Source of the DNA: CAWBJO01 sp963789175
GTDB taxonomy: Bacteria > Pseudomonadota > Alphaproteobacteria > Rhizobiales > Aestuariivirgaceae
Reading direction: 5' to 3'
Assembly (NCBI GenBank): GCA_963789175.1
Contig: CAWBJO010000006.1
Coordinates: forward strand, 1 to 64,000
Length of the DNA: 64,000 bases
Below are positions 50,378 to 59,631 of the stretch, in pieces; position 1 is the first letter of the stretch, and each line of letters starts with the position of its first letter. The translations under genes and the position numbers were made by a program. The notes under the pieces are model-generated. The model was given only the letters and a program-made list of their open reading frames with translations. It was not told where the DNA came from and did not search any database.

Positions 50378-50618
50378 ATTCCCATTCCTTTCGTCTCATA
50401 CCAAGTGTCCCATAAACGGCTTCGGGCACCCGCAAGTTCCCCCAAGGCAATCTTTCTCCGCGTGGGGGTTAATAGGGAGACGGCAGGGGCGTCTTCACAG
50501 GTTTCATGAAGTTCCCTTACGTAATGCGCGGACGACGACAGGGACCCAGACTCCACAGGGCACACGACGCTCGGTAGGCTGCCACGGTCCTTGCAACCGA
50601 TTCTCCCAGGACCCCACC

Positions 50619-51872
50619 ATGCATCGACGCTACTCCGCCTTGTCGCTCTTGCGGGAAGGCGTCCGCGGCAACCGTCACTGGCCACCGGTGTGGCGAACGC
50701 CGGTGCTGGGCAGGTCGTATGACGTCGTCATCATTGGAGGCGGCGGTCACGGTCTCGCGACCGCCTACTATCTCGCAAAGACCCACGGGATCACCAAAGT
50801 CGTGGTGCTCGAGAAGAGCTGGCTCGGCGGAGGCAACACGGGGCGGAACACGACGGTCGTGCGGTCGAACTACTTCTGGCCCGAAAGCGCTGGTCTCTAT
50901 GATCTCGCTCTCAAGCTCTATGAAACTCTGGCGCAGGATCTCAACTACAACATCATGTTTTCCCAGCGCGGCCTGGTGATCCTCGCTCACAGCGAGGCCG
51001 AGCTGGAAAGCCAGGCCCGCACCGCCAATGCCCTCCAGATCAACGGAGTCGACGCGGAGATTCTCGACGTCGCGGCCACGAGGCAACGCGCACCGCTTCT
51101 GAATTTCTCGAGCACCGGACGCTTTCCCATCCTCGGGGCGCTGTTCCAGCCGCGGGCGGGAACGGCTCGACACGACGCAGTGGCCTGGGGATATGCGCGC
51201 GCAGCCGACGCGCTCGGTGTCGATATCGTGCAGGGTTGCGAGGTTCTCGATTTCCTTCGCGACGGGTCGCGCTGCGTCGGGGTGAAAACCTCGTTGGGCG
51301 ATGTCACGGCCGGAGCCGTCTGCATCTCGGCCGCAGCCAACTCCGCGGGGCTGGCCGGGAAGGCCGGCTTTCGTCTGCCGATCACCAGCTACACGCTGCA
51401 GGCGTTGGTAAGCGAGCCCGTAAAGCCGGTCCTCGATACCGTCGTGCTGTCGCCCGGCACCGGAACCTATGTCAGCCAGTCCGACAAGGGCGAGCTCGTG
51501 GTGGGAGGAGGGATCGACAGAATTCCGTCCTATGCGCGACGCGGCAACCTGCATATGACGCGTACGATCGTTGCGGGTCTGGTCGAGATGTTTCCTGTCT
51601 TCGCCAATCTTCGGATGATGCGGCAATGGGGCGGCACCGTGGATGTGTCCCCGGACTCTTCACCCATTCTCGGACCGACCCCCGTCAACCGCCTCTTCAT
51701 CAACTGCGGATGGGGGACGGGTGGTTTCAAGGCAATCCCGGCCGGCGGACTTCTCATGGCGCATCTTCTGGCCAGCGGGCGCCACCATCCGCTGTCCGAG
51801 CCATTCGACATCGGCAGGTTCGCGCTCGGCGCGATCATCGATGAAGCGGGCGGCGCGCACATCAGCCACTGA
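50619..51872 (+). CDS. soxB: Sarcosine oxidase subunit beta-type FAD protein
   Basis: From ATG 50619 the protein has 417 residues. FAD-binding motif VVIIGGGGHGLATAYYLA, covalent-flavin-region GGNTGRNTTVVRSNYFWPESA and the C-terminal GWGTGGFKAIPAGG are those of heterotetrameric sarcosine oxidase beta subunits. It starts an operon soxB-soxD-soxA-soxG in the usual order. N-methylglutamate dehydrogenase has the same four-subunit order and a very similar beta subunit, so that enzyme is an alternative. It would oxidise the N-methyl group of sarcosine (or N-methylglutamate) to formaldehyde or methylene-folate. Confidence 0.88.
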   Translation: MHRRYSALSLLREGVRGNRHWPPVWRTPVLGRSYDVVIIGGGGHGLATAYYLAKTHGITKVVVLEKSWLGGGNTGRNTTVVRSNYFWPESAGLYDLALKLYETLAQDLNYNIMFSQRGLVILAHSEAELESQARTANALQINGVDAEILDVAATRQRAPLLNFSSTGRFPILGALFQPRAGTARHDAVAWGYARAADALGVDIVQGCEVLDFLRDGSRCVGVKTSLGDVTAGAVCISAAANSAGLAGKAGFRLPITSYTLQALVSEPVKPVLDTVVLSPGTGTYVSQSDKGELVVGGGIDRIPSYARRGNLHMTRTIVAGLVEMFPVFANLRMMRQWGGTVDVSPDSSPILGPTPVNRLFINCGWGTGGFKAIPAGGLLMAHLLASGRHHPLSEPFDIGRFALGAIIDEAGGAHISH

Positions 51873-51882
51873 AAGGACGACG

Positions 51883-52158
51883 ATGAACATTCTTCCCTGT
51901 CCTTGGTGCGGCGAGCGCGAGGAAACGGAGTTCGTCTTCGGCGGCGAAGCGGCGACGGTGCGTCCGGACTTCACGTGCACGGACGAGGAATGGGCGCGCT
52001 ACCTCTATTTTCGCGACAATCGCAGAGGTCTTGCGGAGGAACTCTGGTGCCACTCATGGGGCTGCGGAGAGTGGTTCATCGTCAGGCGCGACACGGTCAG
52101 CCATGCGGTCGAGGCCGCTTCGACACTTCAATCAGACCCTTCGGAGGTAGCTGGATGA
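51883..52158 (+). CDS. soxD: Sarcosine oxidase subunit delta
   Basis: This is a 91-residue protein of the SoxD type: MNILPCPWCGEREETEFVF with the first zinc Cys pair, RDNRRGLAEELWCHSWGCGEWF with the second, and a short variable tail. It is a structural zinc subunit of the heterotetramer. It begins 10 bases after soxB and its stop overlaps the soxA start (ATGA). Confidence 0.88.
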   Translation: MNILPCPWCGEREETEFVFGGEAATVRPDFTCTDEEWARYLYFRDNRRGLAEELWCHSWGCGEWFIVRRDTVSHAVEAASTLQSDPSEVAG

Positions 52159-55038
52159 CGCACGGGCCTCGCCGCCTGGCGCATGGCGGGCGGTTGATCG
52201 ATCGCACCCGCCTCATTGCGTTCACGTTCGACGGCCGGCCGTGCGCGGGCTTCGATGGCGACACGCTGGCCTCGGCACTTCTTGGAAGCGGCGTTCGCAT
52301 CGTCGGGCGCAGCTTCAAGTATCACCGGCCACGCGGCATCTGGTGTGCGGGCGCCGAAGACCCCAACGGCATTGCGGACGTCGCCTTCAACGGAAGGACG
52401 ATCCCCAACTGCCGGCTGACTACGACGGCGCTTCGGCCGGGAATGGCAGTTAGAAGCGTCAACGCCTCGCCTTCGGCGCAAACCGATCGGTTCGCCTTTC
52501 TCGACCACATGTCGGCGTTTCTCGGGCCGGGCTTCTACTACAAGACGTTCATGTGGCCGCGCTTCAGCGACCTACGAAGCGGTGATCAGGCGCATGGCGG
52601 GCCTGGGTCGGGTCGATGGCGCGTCCGCGCCGGCACTTGTGGGCGAAGAACGTCACACGGCCTGCGATCTGTTGATCGTCGGAGCGGGGCCGGCGGGCCT
52701 GGCATGCGCCACGGCGGCCGCCGAGCGCGGCCTGAAGGTCGTCGTCGCCGATGCCAACGCCATTGCCGGCGGCTCACTGCGCGTGCGCGATGCGGAAATC
52801 GACGGCGAAGCGGGGCCAAGCTGGGCGGAGAGAGCGGTCGAAGCGTTGCGTGAAAACGACCGGGTGCTGCTCCTGATGCAGACGACGGCGTTCGGCGTCT
52901 ATGACCATGGGCTCATCGGGATGGTCGAGCGACGCCCGGCCCGAGACCGTCTTTGGCTCGTCCGCCCGCAGCGAACGGTAGTCGCCACCGGTTCCACGGA
53001 GCGGCCTATGTTGTTCGAGAACAACGATCGGCCGGGAGTAATGTCGGCCGGCGGGGCGCTCACCTATCTCAAGGACCATGCCGTCATCGCGGGCAGCAAT
53101 GTCGTGGTCGCAACGAACGACGGGAGCGGATACGAGCCTGCCCGACAACTGGCGCAGGCGGGTGCGCGGGTCGTGGTACTCGATAGCCGCATTGCGGCTT
53201 TGCGACCGCACGATCCCGACCTCGAGATCCGGCATGGGTGGACGGTGCAAGGCGTGCGGGGCGCCAGGGGCGTGGAAGGCGTGATCGCCGATGGTGGCGG
53301 GAATGGGACGAACGACCTGCCGGCCGATGCTCTGCTGGTCGCGGGGGGATTCACGCCGACCATCCATCTCTATTGCCAGGCGGGCGGCATGCCACGTTGG
53401 AACGCCGACAAAGGATTCCACGTGCCCGGTGCCATGCCGAAAGGTTTTGCCGTTGCCGGCGGTGCCAACGGTACGCTCGCCCTCGATGCCGCACTTGCCG
53501 AGGGACACGCGGCGGGCGGCGGGTCTGGAGATGCGCCGCGATCGACGGGGCCGAGCATCGACTTTTCAGGAAACTCGCATCGGTCCCACACCGCCGAGGG
53601 GAAGCGCGTGTGGGTCGACATGCTGAGCGACGTCACGGTCGCCGACATCGGGCTGGCCGCGCGGGAAGGATTCCGTTCCGTGGAACACCTGAAGCGCTAC
53701 ACCACATTGGGCATGGCGCCCGACCAGGGGAAGACCAGCAACGTCAATGGCCTTTGCGTTCTCGCCGCAACGACGGGAACGGCGGTCGCCGACCTGGGCG
53801 TCACGACCTTCCGGACACCCTACGTACCGGTGTCGTTTGCGACGCTGGCCGGCCGGCGTGGCGGCGAGCGCATGCATCCGTTGCGGCGGCTGCCGGCCGA
53901 ATCCGCGCATCGGCGATGGGGCGCCATCCTCTCGGAATATGGCGGCTGGCTCCGCCCGGCCCACTATCCGGCACTGCCGCAGGATGGAGATCCGATATCG
54001 GCCGAAGCCCGGGCCACTCGACAGGACGTAACGGTTTTCGACGGCTCCTCGCTGGGGAAGATCGAAGTCCTCGGCCCGCAAGCGGGGCAGCTCCTGGACT
54101 TCGTCTGCTACCATCGGGTGTCGCATCTCCGACCGGGACAGATGCGCTACGGGTACATGCTGCGCGAAACCGGCGGGATCCTCGACGACGGGATCGTGGT
54201 TCGCGCCGATGAGAACCGCTTCATCGTGTCGTGCTCCAGCGCCCATGTCGGTGCGGTAGCCGACAGCCTGGAGGAGTGGCGGCAGGCGCGGTTCGATTCG
54301 GCACGCGTTCATATCCACAACGTGACGGCGCAATGGGGAACCCTGACGATGGCGGGACCAGGCGCCAAGGCGTTGCTCGCAAGGATAGCGCCCGAGGTCG
54401 GGTTCGCTGACTTGCGACACATGGGGATGGCCCAGGGGAAATGGATGGGCAGGCCTTGCCGGATTGCCCGCGCCAGCTTTTCGGGCGAGCGCAGTTACGA
54501 GGTATCCGTGCCTTCCCGCGCCGTGGCCGACCTGTGGCACGCCCTGTTCGAAGTCGGCCGGGATATGCGGGCCCGTCCCCTCGGCATCGAGGCTTTGAGC
54601 ATCCTCAGGGCCGAGAAGGGCTATCCGATCGTTGGCCGGGATACAGAAGCAACGACGATGCCCCAGGATCTGGGAGCCGGTGGACCGCGCCAGAAGCGAA
54701 CAGATGAGTTCGTCGGCCGGCGAGCGCTGTTCACGGCCGATGGCGCGCGCCACGACCGTCGGCAGCTGGTCGGCATCGCAGTCGATCCCGGCGAGCCGCC
54801 GATTCCGATCGGAGCGCACGCGGTCGAGACTCATCGCGGCCGACTGCGCAGCATCGGTTTCGTTACTACCAGCCACGCCAGCCCCAATGTCGATCGTCCG
54901 GTTGCGCTCGCTCTCGTCGACGGCGGCGCATCGCGCCACGGTGAAGCAATCACGTTGCAGCATCTCGGCGCCAGGCGGACCGCGATCCTCACTCATCCCT
55001 GCGTCTATGACCGGGAAGGAGCGCGCCTCGATGCTTGA
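52155..55038 (+). pseudogene. soxA: Sarcosine oxidase subunit alpha, frameshifted near 52570
   Basis: The gene should encode ~960 residues. The first frame gives the N-terminal 2Fe-2S-type half (MTHGPRRLAHGGRLIDRTRL, SFKYHRPRGIWCAG, FYYKTFMWPRFSD) and then goes off. The other frame picks up with YEAVIRRMAGLG and continues through an NAD/FAD domain (LLIVGAGPAGLACATAA) and a C-terminal aminomethyltransferase-like part (GQMRYGYMLRETGGILDDG, then RPLGIEALSILRAEKGYPIVG). One extra base (or two missing) near 52570 explains it. Alpha holds the NAD-binding and folate-binding sites. If the indel is real the operon cannot make a working enzyme. Confidence 0.87.
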
Positions 55039-55579
55039 CCGATCATACCGCTGGACCCCCGAACCGAACTGGCTCGATGCCGTGCTGCGCGGCGACCAGT
55101 GCAGTGTCGCCGCAATCCCGAACTGCGTTCAAATCATGCTCAGCGGCAATATCGGGAGCGGGCTCGAGGCAATGAAGATCAACGAGAAGGGGTGGAACGA
55201 GAGAAACGACGGCGAACCCTATGTCGTCAGGCTTGGCCGCATGCGGGCGCTCGTCGTTTCCCGTACCGCCATCGAGACCGCCGGAGACGACAGCTCCTGG
55301 CACGAAACAGGTCTTGCGATCTCGGATGTCAGCGACGGCCTGATGGCCTTCGAAGTCGCCGGCCCCGGTACTTTCGATCTCATGCGCCAAATGCTTCCCA
55401 TCGATCTTCGATCGGTGCGGAATGCCGAGGGAGGCTCCGCCAGGATGCGACTCGACGAGGCCTCGGTGATCGCATACCCGCATGACCGCGAAGACAAGGT
55501 TCGCCTGCACGTCGAATGCAGCCACGGAACCTATGTCTGGCAGGTCCTGGCGATGGCGATGCGATCCGTCGTGGAATGA
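55031..55579 (+). CDS. soxG: Sarcosine oxidase subunit gamma-type protein
   Basis: The 182-residue protein starts at ATG 55031, eight bases inside the soxA end. It is in the position of soxG and has the weak gamma-subunit pattern (WLDAVLRGDQCSVAAIP, DVSDGLMAFEVAGPG, AHDREDKVRLHVECSHGTYVWQ-like tail). Gamma subunits diverge strongly, so the assignment rests on position as much as sequence. It closes the four-gene unit. Confidence 0.75.
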   Translation: MLDRSYRWTPEPNWLDAVLRGDQCSVAAIPNCVQIMLSGNIGSGLEAMKINEKGWNERNDGEPYVVRLGRMRALVVSRTAIETAGDDSSWHETGLAISDVSDGLMAFEVAGPGTFDLMRQMLPIDLRSVRNAEGGSARMRLDEASVIAYPHDREDKVRLHVECSHGTYVWQVLAMAMRSVVE

Positions 55580-55786
55580 ACGGTGCAGCTTGGCGCGGCG
55601 TACACCAGAATCGATTCATTGCTTCGATCAAAAGAGGTATAATCCCACCGACCCCACTTCCGCGGGACACCGCACCGGGGCATCGGGAGCATCAGACTCC
55701 CTCCTGATTAAAGCCTTAATTTAGATGCGAATTTTGGAATCCCTGTCGATGCCGTCGGCAGCGAATCATTTGAAGGAGGCCGCGTA

Positions 55787-56008
55787 ATGAACCTCGTCAC
55801 GATCGGCGATCTGCGCCGCGGGCGTCGGCTGCTCGAGATCAGTTGCATGAACTGCGCCCATGTCTTCCATGTAGACCCCTCGGAGTCCGACCTTCCCGAC
55901 GATCTGCCGGTCAGGCAGGCAGCATCGCGGGTAAAATGCTCCGTCTGCGGATCGAAGAACACGCCGATCCGCTTTCCGATCTACACCCGGCCGGACGTCA
56001 GGGTCTAA
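55787..56008 (+). CDS. Zinc-ribbon small protein
   Basis: This is a 73-residue protein with a very good GAAGGAGG site. Two cysteine pairs form a zinc ribbon: ISCMNCAHVFHVDP and KCSVCGSKNTPIRFP. It is related in layout to the protein at 48051-48278. Its function is unknown. The ~200-base gap before it (55580-55786) has no recognised feature. Confidence 0.65.
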   Translation: MNLVTIGDLRRGRRLLEISCMNCAHVFHVDPSESDLPDDLPVRQAASRVKCSVCGSKNTPIRFPIYTRPDVRV

Positions 56009-56115
56009 ACAAACGCATTCGATTGTGGGAAACCGCACATCCGTCTGAAGCCGCTCCGACTAAAACGGCAGCAGGTGCAGAGACGCTGCACGGTGAAAAC
56101 AGACGGAGACGACCC

Positions 56116-56373
56116 ATGAAGACCTTTGCCCTTTCGACAGTCGTGCTTGCCTTGCTTGCCGGCCATGCCGCGGCCTCGACTTTCCCTGAAAAGGCGGAAA
56201 GCCGCGTCCCGCTCATCAACCGGGTATATGTGGACGACGTCCTCACCAACCTGCCGCAGAAGAAGGCGGATCAGATCCATCGCAGTGCCAACGCGATCGC
56301 CTTCGGCGGCAGCGAAGCCCTTATGATGGAATCCGGAACCGGCGCGACGCCCATCTTTTCGCCGAACCGCTAA
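56116..56373 (+). CDS. Secreted hypothetical protein
   Basis: The 85-residue exported protein begins MKTFALSTVVLALLAGHAAA. The mature part (~65 residues) has INRVYVDDVLTNLPQKKADQ and no cysteine or known domain. It is followed by the hairpin at 56421-56457. It is similar in size to many small rhizobial envelope proteins of unknown role. Confidence 0.55.
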   Translation: MKTFALSTVVLALLAGHAAASTFPEKAESRVPLINRVYVDDVLTNLPQKKADQIHRSANAIAFGGSEALMMESGTGATPIFSPNR

Positions 56374-56420
56374 AACGACGATCTCGACGTAGCATCAAGT
56401 CGATTTCGAAGCATCAATAG

Positions 56421-56457
56421 AGAAATGGCCCGGGGGCACGACCCTCGAGCCATTTCT
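56421..56457 (+). terminator. Hairpin terminator
   Basis: Stem AGAAATGGC / GCCATTTCT encloses further pairing (CCGGGG / CCCTCG, imperfect); TTCTTC follows. It sits between the plus-strand gene ending at 56373 and the convergent minus-strand gene ending at 56480. Confidence 0.6.
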
Positions 56458-56479
56458 TCTTCGACTGCTCAGGAGCGGC

Positions 56480-56812
56480 CTAGCTGTCCATGCAGGCGTT
56501 ATAGGCCTTCCAATACCGCTTCTTCCACTTGTCGGAGCCGCGGGCGATGCCGCCCACCGTTCCGACCCCGGCGCCGATGGCCGCACCGCGGCCGACCTTG
56601 TCACCACCGCCGATGATCCCGCCGATCACGCCACCGGTCACCGCTCCGAGGGCGGCGCCGCCGACCACGTTGCCCGCCGACCGGCTGTCGGCATATCGTT
56701 CGGCCTCGTGCCGGCAATAGGACCGCTTGCTCGCGGCATCGGCGCTGGCGATCGGCAGCAGAAACACGCTTCCTACCATCAGCCCCGCCAGAATCTTGCT
56801 CTTAATCTGCAT
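56480..56812 (-). CDS. Glycine-zipper-type outer-membrane/periplasmic protein
   Basis: The 110-residue protein (ATG at 56812 with GAGGAG site) has a signal peptide (MQIKSKILAGLMVGSVFLL, cleavage near IASADA). It then has a glycine zipper from ~50 to ~90 (NVVGGAALGAVTGGVIGGI, GRGAAIGAGVGTVGG) and a C-terminal RYWKAYNACMDS end. Cys pairs flank the zipper (SYCRHEAE; NACMDS). Glycine-zipper proteins insert into or span the outer membrane; the role here is unknown. Confidence 0.75.
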   Translation of the reverse strand: MQIKSKILAGLMVGSVFLLPIASADAASKRSYCRHEAERYADSRSAGNVVGGAALGAVTGGVIGGIIGGGDKVGRGAAIGAGVGTVGGIARGSDKWKKRYWKAYNACMDS

Positions 56813-57067
56813 CTCAGAACTCCTCGTGTTCAGGGTCATCGTCGAGACTGCCTGTAACCAGCCCTTACCCGTTCGCATAGGGCTGACCGGAGACTCAACG
56901 ACAAACTCCGCCAATGGTTCAGCCAGAGGCGCCTCCGGTGGCGAAAAAAGTGAGGTTTTGCGGCAATTTTTGGACTTCAACGGCCCATCCCGCAAAGGTG
57001 AACAACCGTGTAAGGCACCCTGTACGCATCCGATTTATAGTCGAAATGGACAGGATTCGGGACAGAG

Positions 57068-57907
57068 ATGGCTCCGTGGAACGACAGGTCCGGGCGGTTT
57101 TCGCCTCTCAAGGCCGCGACTTTCGCGGGGCTTTTCGTGCCCGGCATGTTCATCGCATACTGGCTGTGGAGCGACCAACTCGGGCCGCTCTACATCAAGG
57201 AAGTCATCCATCGCACCGGCGATTGGGCCGTGCGGTTCCTGCTGATGACCTTGACCATCACGCCGTTGACGCGGTTTACCGGCTGGACCAAGCTCATCGC
57301 GCTCAGGCGGATGGTCGGTCTCGCGACGCTCGCCTATGCGGCGACCCATTTCTTCCTGTTCACCGTCGACCAGAGTTTCGACCTCGGGCGCGTCGCGTCT
57401 GAAATCTATCTCAGGATTTATCTCACGATCGGGTTCACCGCTCTCCTGGGTCTCTCCCTGCTTGGCCTCACGTCGTTCGACGCTGCCATCCGGGCCCTCG
57501 GCCGGTCGTGGAAGCGACTGCACATGGCGATCTACGGGATCGCGATACTGGCCATCCTGCATTTCTTCATGCAGTCGAAAATCAACGTGACCGAGCCCAC
57601 CCTGATGGCCGGCTTCTATTTCCTGCTGATGATCTATCGCGTCATGATCGCCTACAAGCTCCCAACGGGGCCCGTGGCGCTTGCCGGTGCCGGCATCGCA
57701 GCCGGGCTCCTGACCGCGGGCGCGGAAATGCTCTGGTACGGCGTCGCGACGGGAATCGATCCGCTGAGCGTGCTCGCCGCCAACCTGGCGCTGCCCCGGG
57801 TCATCCGGCCTGCATGGATCGTGGTCGGAGTCGGCCTCGTCATGTCGGCGATCGTGCTATTCAGTCCGCGAACCATGCGCCGCGCCGTTCCGAAGGCGGC
57901 GACGTGA
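57068..57907 (+). CDS. msrQ: MsrQ, haem-binding membrane subunit of the periplasmic sulfoxide reductase
   Basis: The 279-residue membrane protein begins MAPWNDRSGRFSPLKA and has six or so hydrophobic segments. It has the ferric-reductase-like layout with His ligands in WAVRFLLMTLTITPL / LATLAYAATHFFLF and RLHMAIYGIAILAILHFF. It would pass electrons from the quinone pool to MsrP, which repairs oxidised methionines in the periplasm. MsrP is usually next door but is not within this window on either side, so its partner must be elsewhere or the gene is an orphan. The C-terminal 60 residues are an extra membrane region. Confidence 0.85.
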   Translation: MAPWNDRSGRFSPLKAATFAGLFVPGMFIAYWLWSDQLGPLYIKEVIHRTGDWAVRFLLMTLTITPLTRFTGWTKLIALRRMVGLATLAYAATHFFLFTVDQSFDLGRVASEIYLRIYLTIGFTALLGLSLLGLTSFDAAIRALGRSWKRLHMAIYGIAILAILHFFMQSKINVTEPTLMAGFYFLLMIYRVMIAYKLPTGPVALAGAGIAAGLLTAGAEMLWYGVATGIDPLSVLAANLALPRVIRPAWIVVGVGLVMSAIVLFSPRTMRRAVPKAAT

Positions 57908-57920
57908 CGGATCGAGCCGG

Positions 57921-59600
57921 CTAGCGCTCGACGGCGCGCCCCCACAGGTGGACCAAGCCCTCACGGCCGCGCAGCCCGTGCAGGCCGAAATCCATGAAGC
58001 CTTCGAGCTCGATCTCGTTCTTCTCGGCCTTGACGGCGTCGATGACGGCCTGGCTGACCAGGATGGCGATATTGAGATCGCGGGTCTTGCCCTCGATGCG
58101 GTGGGCGACGTTAACGGTATCGCCGATGACCGCGAACTCCATGCGCCGCTCGCTGCCGATGTCGCCGAGCACGACCTCGCCGTGATGCAATCCCATGCCG
58201 ACGCGCAGCAGCTCAAGGTTGGCGGCGCGGCGCTTGGCGTTCCAGGCGACGATCTTCTCGCCCATCATCCGGGCGCAGCGCACGGCATTCGTGGCATCGG
58301 AGTCTCCAGTCCGCGGCGTGCCGAAGGTCGCCATCAGCCCATCGCCGAGGAACTTGTCGAGCGTGCCGCCATGGGCGAAAACGGCTTCCTGCAGGATGTT
58401 GAGATAGTCGCGCAAAAGCGCGATCGCAGCGACGCCGGTCAGCTGGGCACTGACCTTGGTGAAGCCGATGATGTCCACGAAGAGCACGGTGACGAGTTGC
58501 GTCCGCGTCTCGTTGAGGCGGCCGCCCGTCTGCATGAGATCGTCCACCATGTTGGGAGAGAAGTAGCGCGCGAGGATGGCGCGCTTGTTCTCGATCTCGT
58601 TCAGTCGGTTCTGGAACTCGAGCCGCTCGGTGATATCACGCACGCCACCGACCAAGCGCTGCGGGACTTCGCCGTCGTAGACGATAAGGCCGCGGAGGAC
58701 GACCCATTTCGTCGAGCCGTCATCGGTGCGCAGGCGGCATTCGTGCTGAAACCGCTCCCGCCGTTCGGCGTAGCAGGCCTTCAGGTGGGCGCCGAACGAC
58801 TTCGACTCGTCGGGCACGATCTGGGTGAAGAACGCCGCCATAGAGTTGCGCAGGGCGCCGTCAGGAAGTCCGAGAATTTCATGGAGACGCGGCGAGAAGT
58901 AGGCAACGTCGCTGGCGATATCCCAGTCCCACAGTCCGTCATTCGCACCGCGGGCGGCGAGTGCATAGCGCTCCTCGCTGATCCTAAGCTTTTCATGGGC
59001 CTGGGCGCGCTCGATGGCGCTGGCGATGACTGCCGCTGCCGTCTTCAGCACGTCGATCTCGGCCGAGTTCCAGACTCTTTCGACGCGGCAGTCGTCGAAG
59101 CCGAGGAAACCCCACCATTGGCCATCGACCATGATCGGCACGGAGATGAAAGACAAGGTACGATGCTCGAGGAAGACCTGGCGCGTGTAGCCGGTCGTCT
59201 CGGCGAGAGTGGCCTGGACGACCTCGCCCCGCTGGCGGCGCCTCGACCAGTCGTCGAGGTTGCCTGGGTTGCCGTCGTCAGACAGGTCCATGTTGTGATA
59301 GAGCGGGTTGTTCGAAATCGTGTCCAGGCCAGGCTCCGCCCAGTCGTAACGACAACTCTGAGCGAGGCCGCCGTTCGGTCCCTCGTGCACCTCGAACATC
59401 GTTACGCGGCTCATATCGGTGGCGTGACCCAACCTGGCGAGGATGTCGCGCATCACGGCGCGCCAATCGTGCGAGGCGACGATGCGCGTAGCGGCGACGG
59501 CCACGGCGTCGAGCATGGCCGTGCGTCTCGCCAGCTCTTCGAGAGCCCTGGCTTCGGCAGTGAGTCGCGAGCTCCCCGGGATCGCATCCATGGGCGCCAC
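57921..59600 (-). CDS. Adenylate/guanylate cyclase with GAF and PAS domains
   Basis: This is a 559-residue soluble protein. Residues ~35-195 form a GAF domain (LDAVAVAATRIVASHDW, FISVPIMVDGQWWGFLGFDD); ~205-330 a PAS/PAC pair (ERYALAARGANDGLWDWD, RLVGGVRDITERLEF); ~370-540 a class III cyclase domain (VLFVDIIGFTKVS with the metal Asp, DKFLGDGLMATFG, VIGDTVNVAHRIEG). It makes a cyclic nucleotide in response to signals read by the GAF and PAS domains. No transmembrane segment is present. Confidence 0.9.
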   Translation of the reverse strand: MAPMDAIPGSSRLTAEARALEELARRTAMLDAVAVAATRIVASHDWRAVMRDILARLGHATDMSRVTMFEVHEGPNGGLAQSCRYDWAEPGLDTISNNPLYHNMDLSDDGNPGNLDDWSRRRQRGEVVQATLAETTGYTRQVFLEHRTLSFISVPIMVDGQWWGFLGFDDCRVERVWNSAEIDVLKTAAAVIASAIERAQAHEKLRISEERYALAARGANDGLWDWDIASDVAYFSPRLHEILGLPDGALRNSMAAFFTQIVPDESKSFGAHLKACYAERRERFQHECRLRTDDGSTKWVVLRGLIVYDGEVPQRLVGGVRDITERLEFQNRLNEIENKRAILARYFSPNMVDDLMQTGGRLNETRTQLVTVLFVDIIGFTKVSAQLTGVAAIALLRDYLNILQEAVFAHGGTLDKFLGDGLMATFGTPRTGDSDATNAVRCARMMGEKIVAWNAKRRAANLELLRVGMGLHHGEVVLGDIGSERRMEFAVIGDTVNVAHRIEGKTRDLNIAILVSQAVIDAVKAEKNEIELEGFMDFGLHGLRGREGLVHLWGRAVER

Positions 59601-59631
59601 CTAAGCCAGGAGGGGACCTCTAGGCAAGGGG

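Noticed and set aside
52582..55038. Reading the soxA second frame as an independent 818-residue gene
   Set aside because: Its start lacks a ribosome-binding site and the missing N-terminal half of soxA is directly upstream in the other frame.
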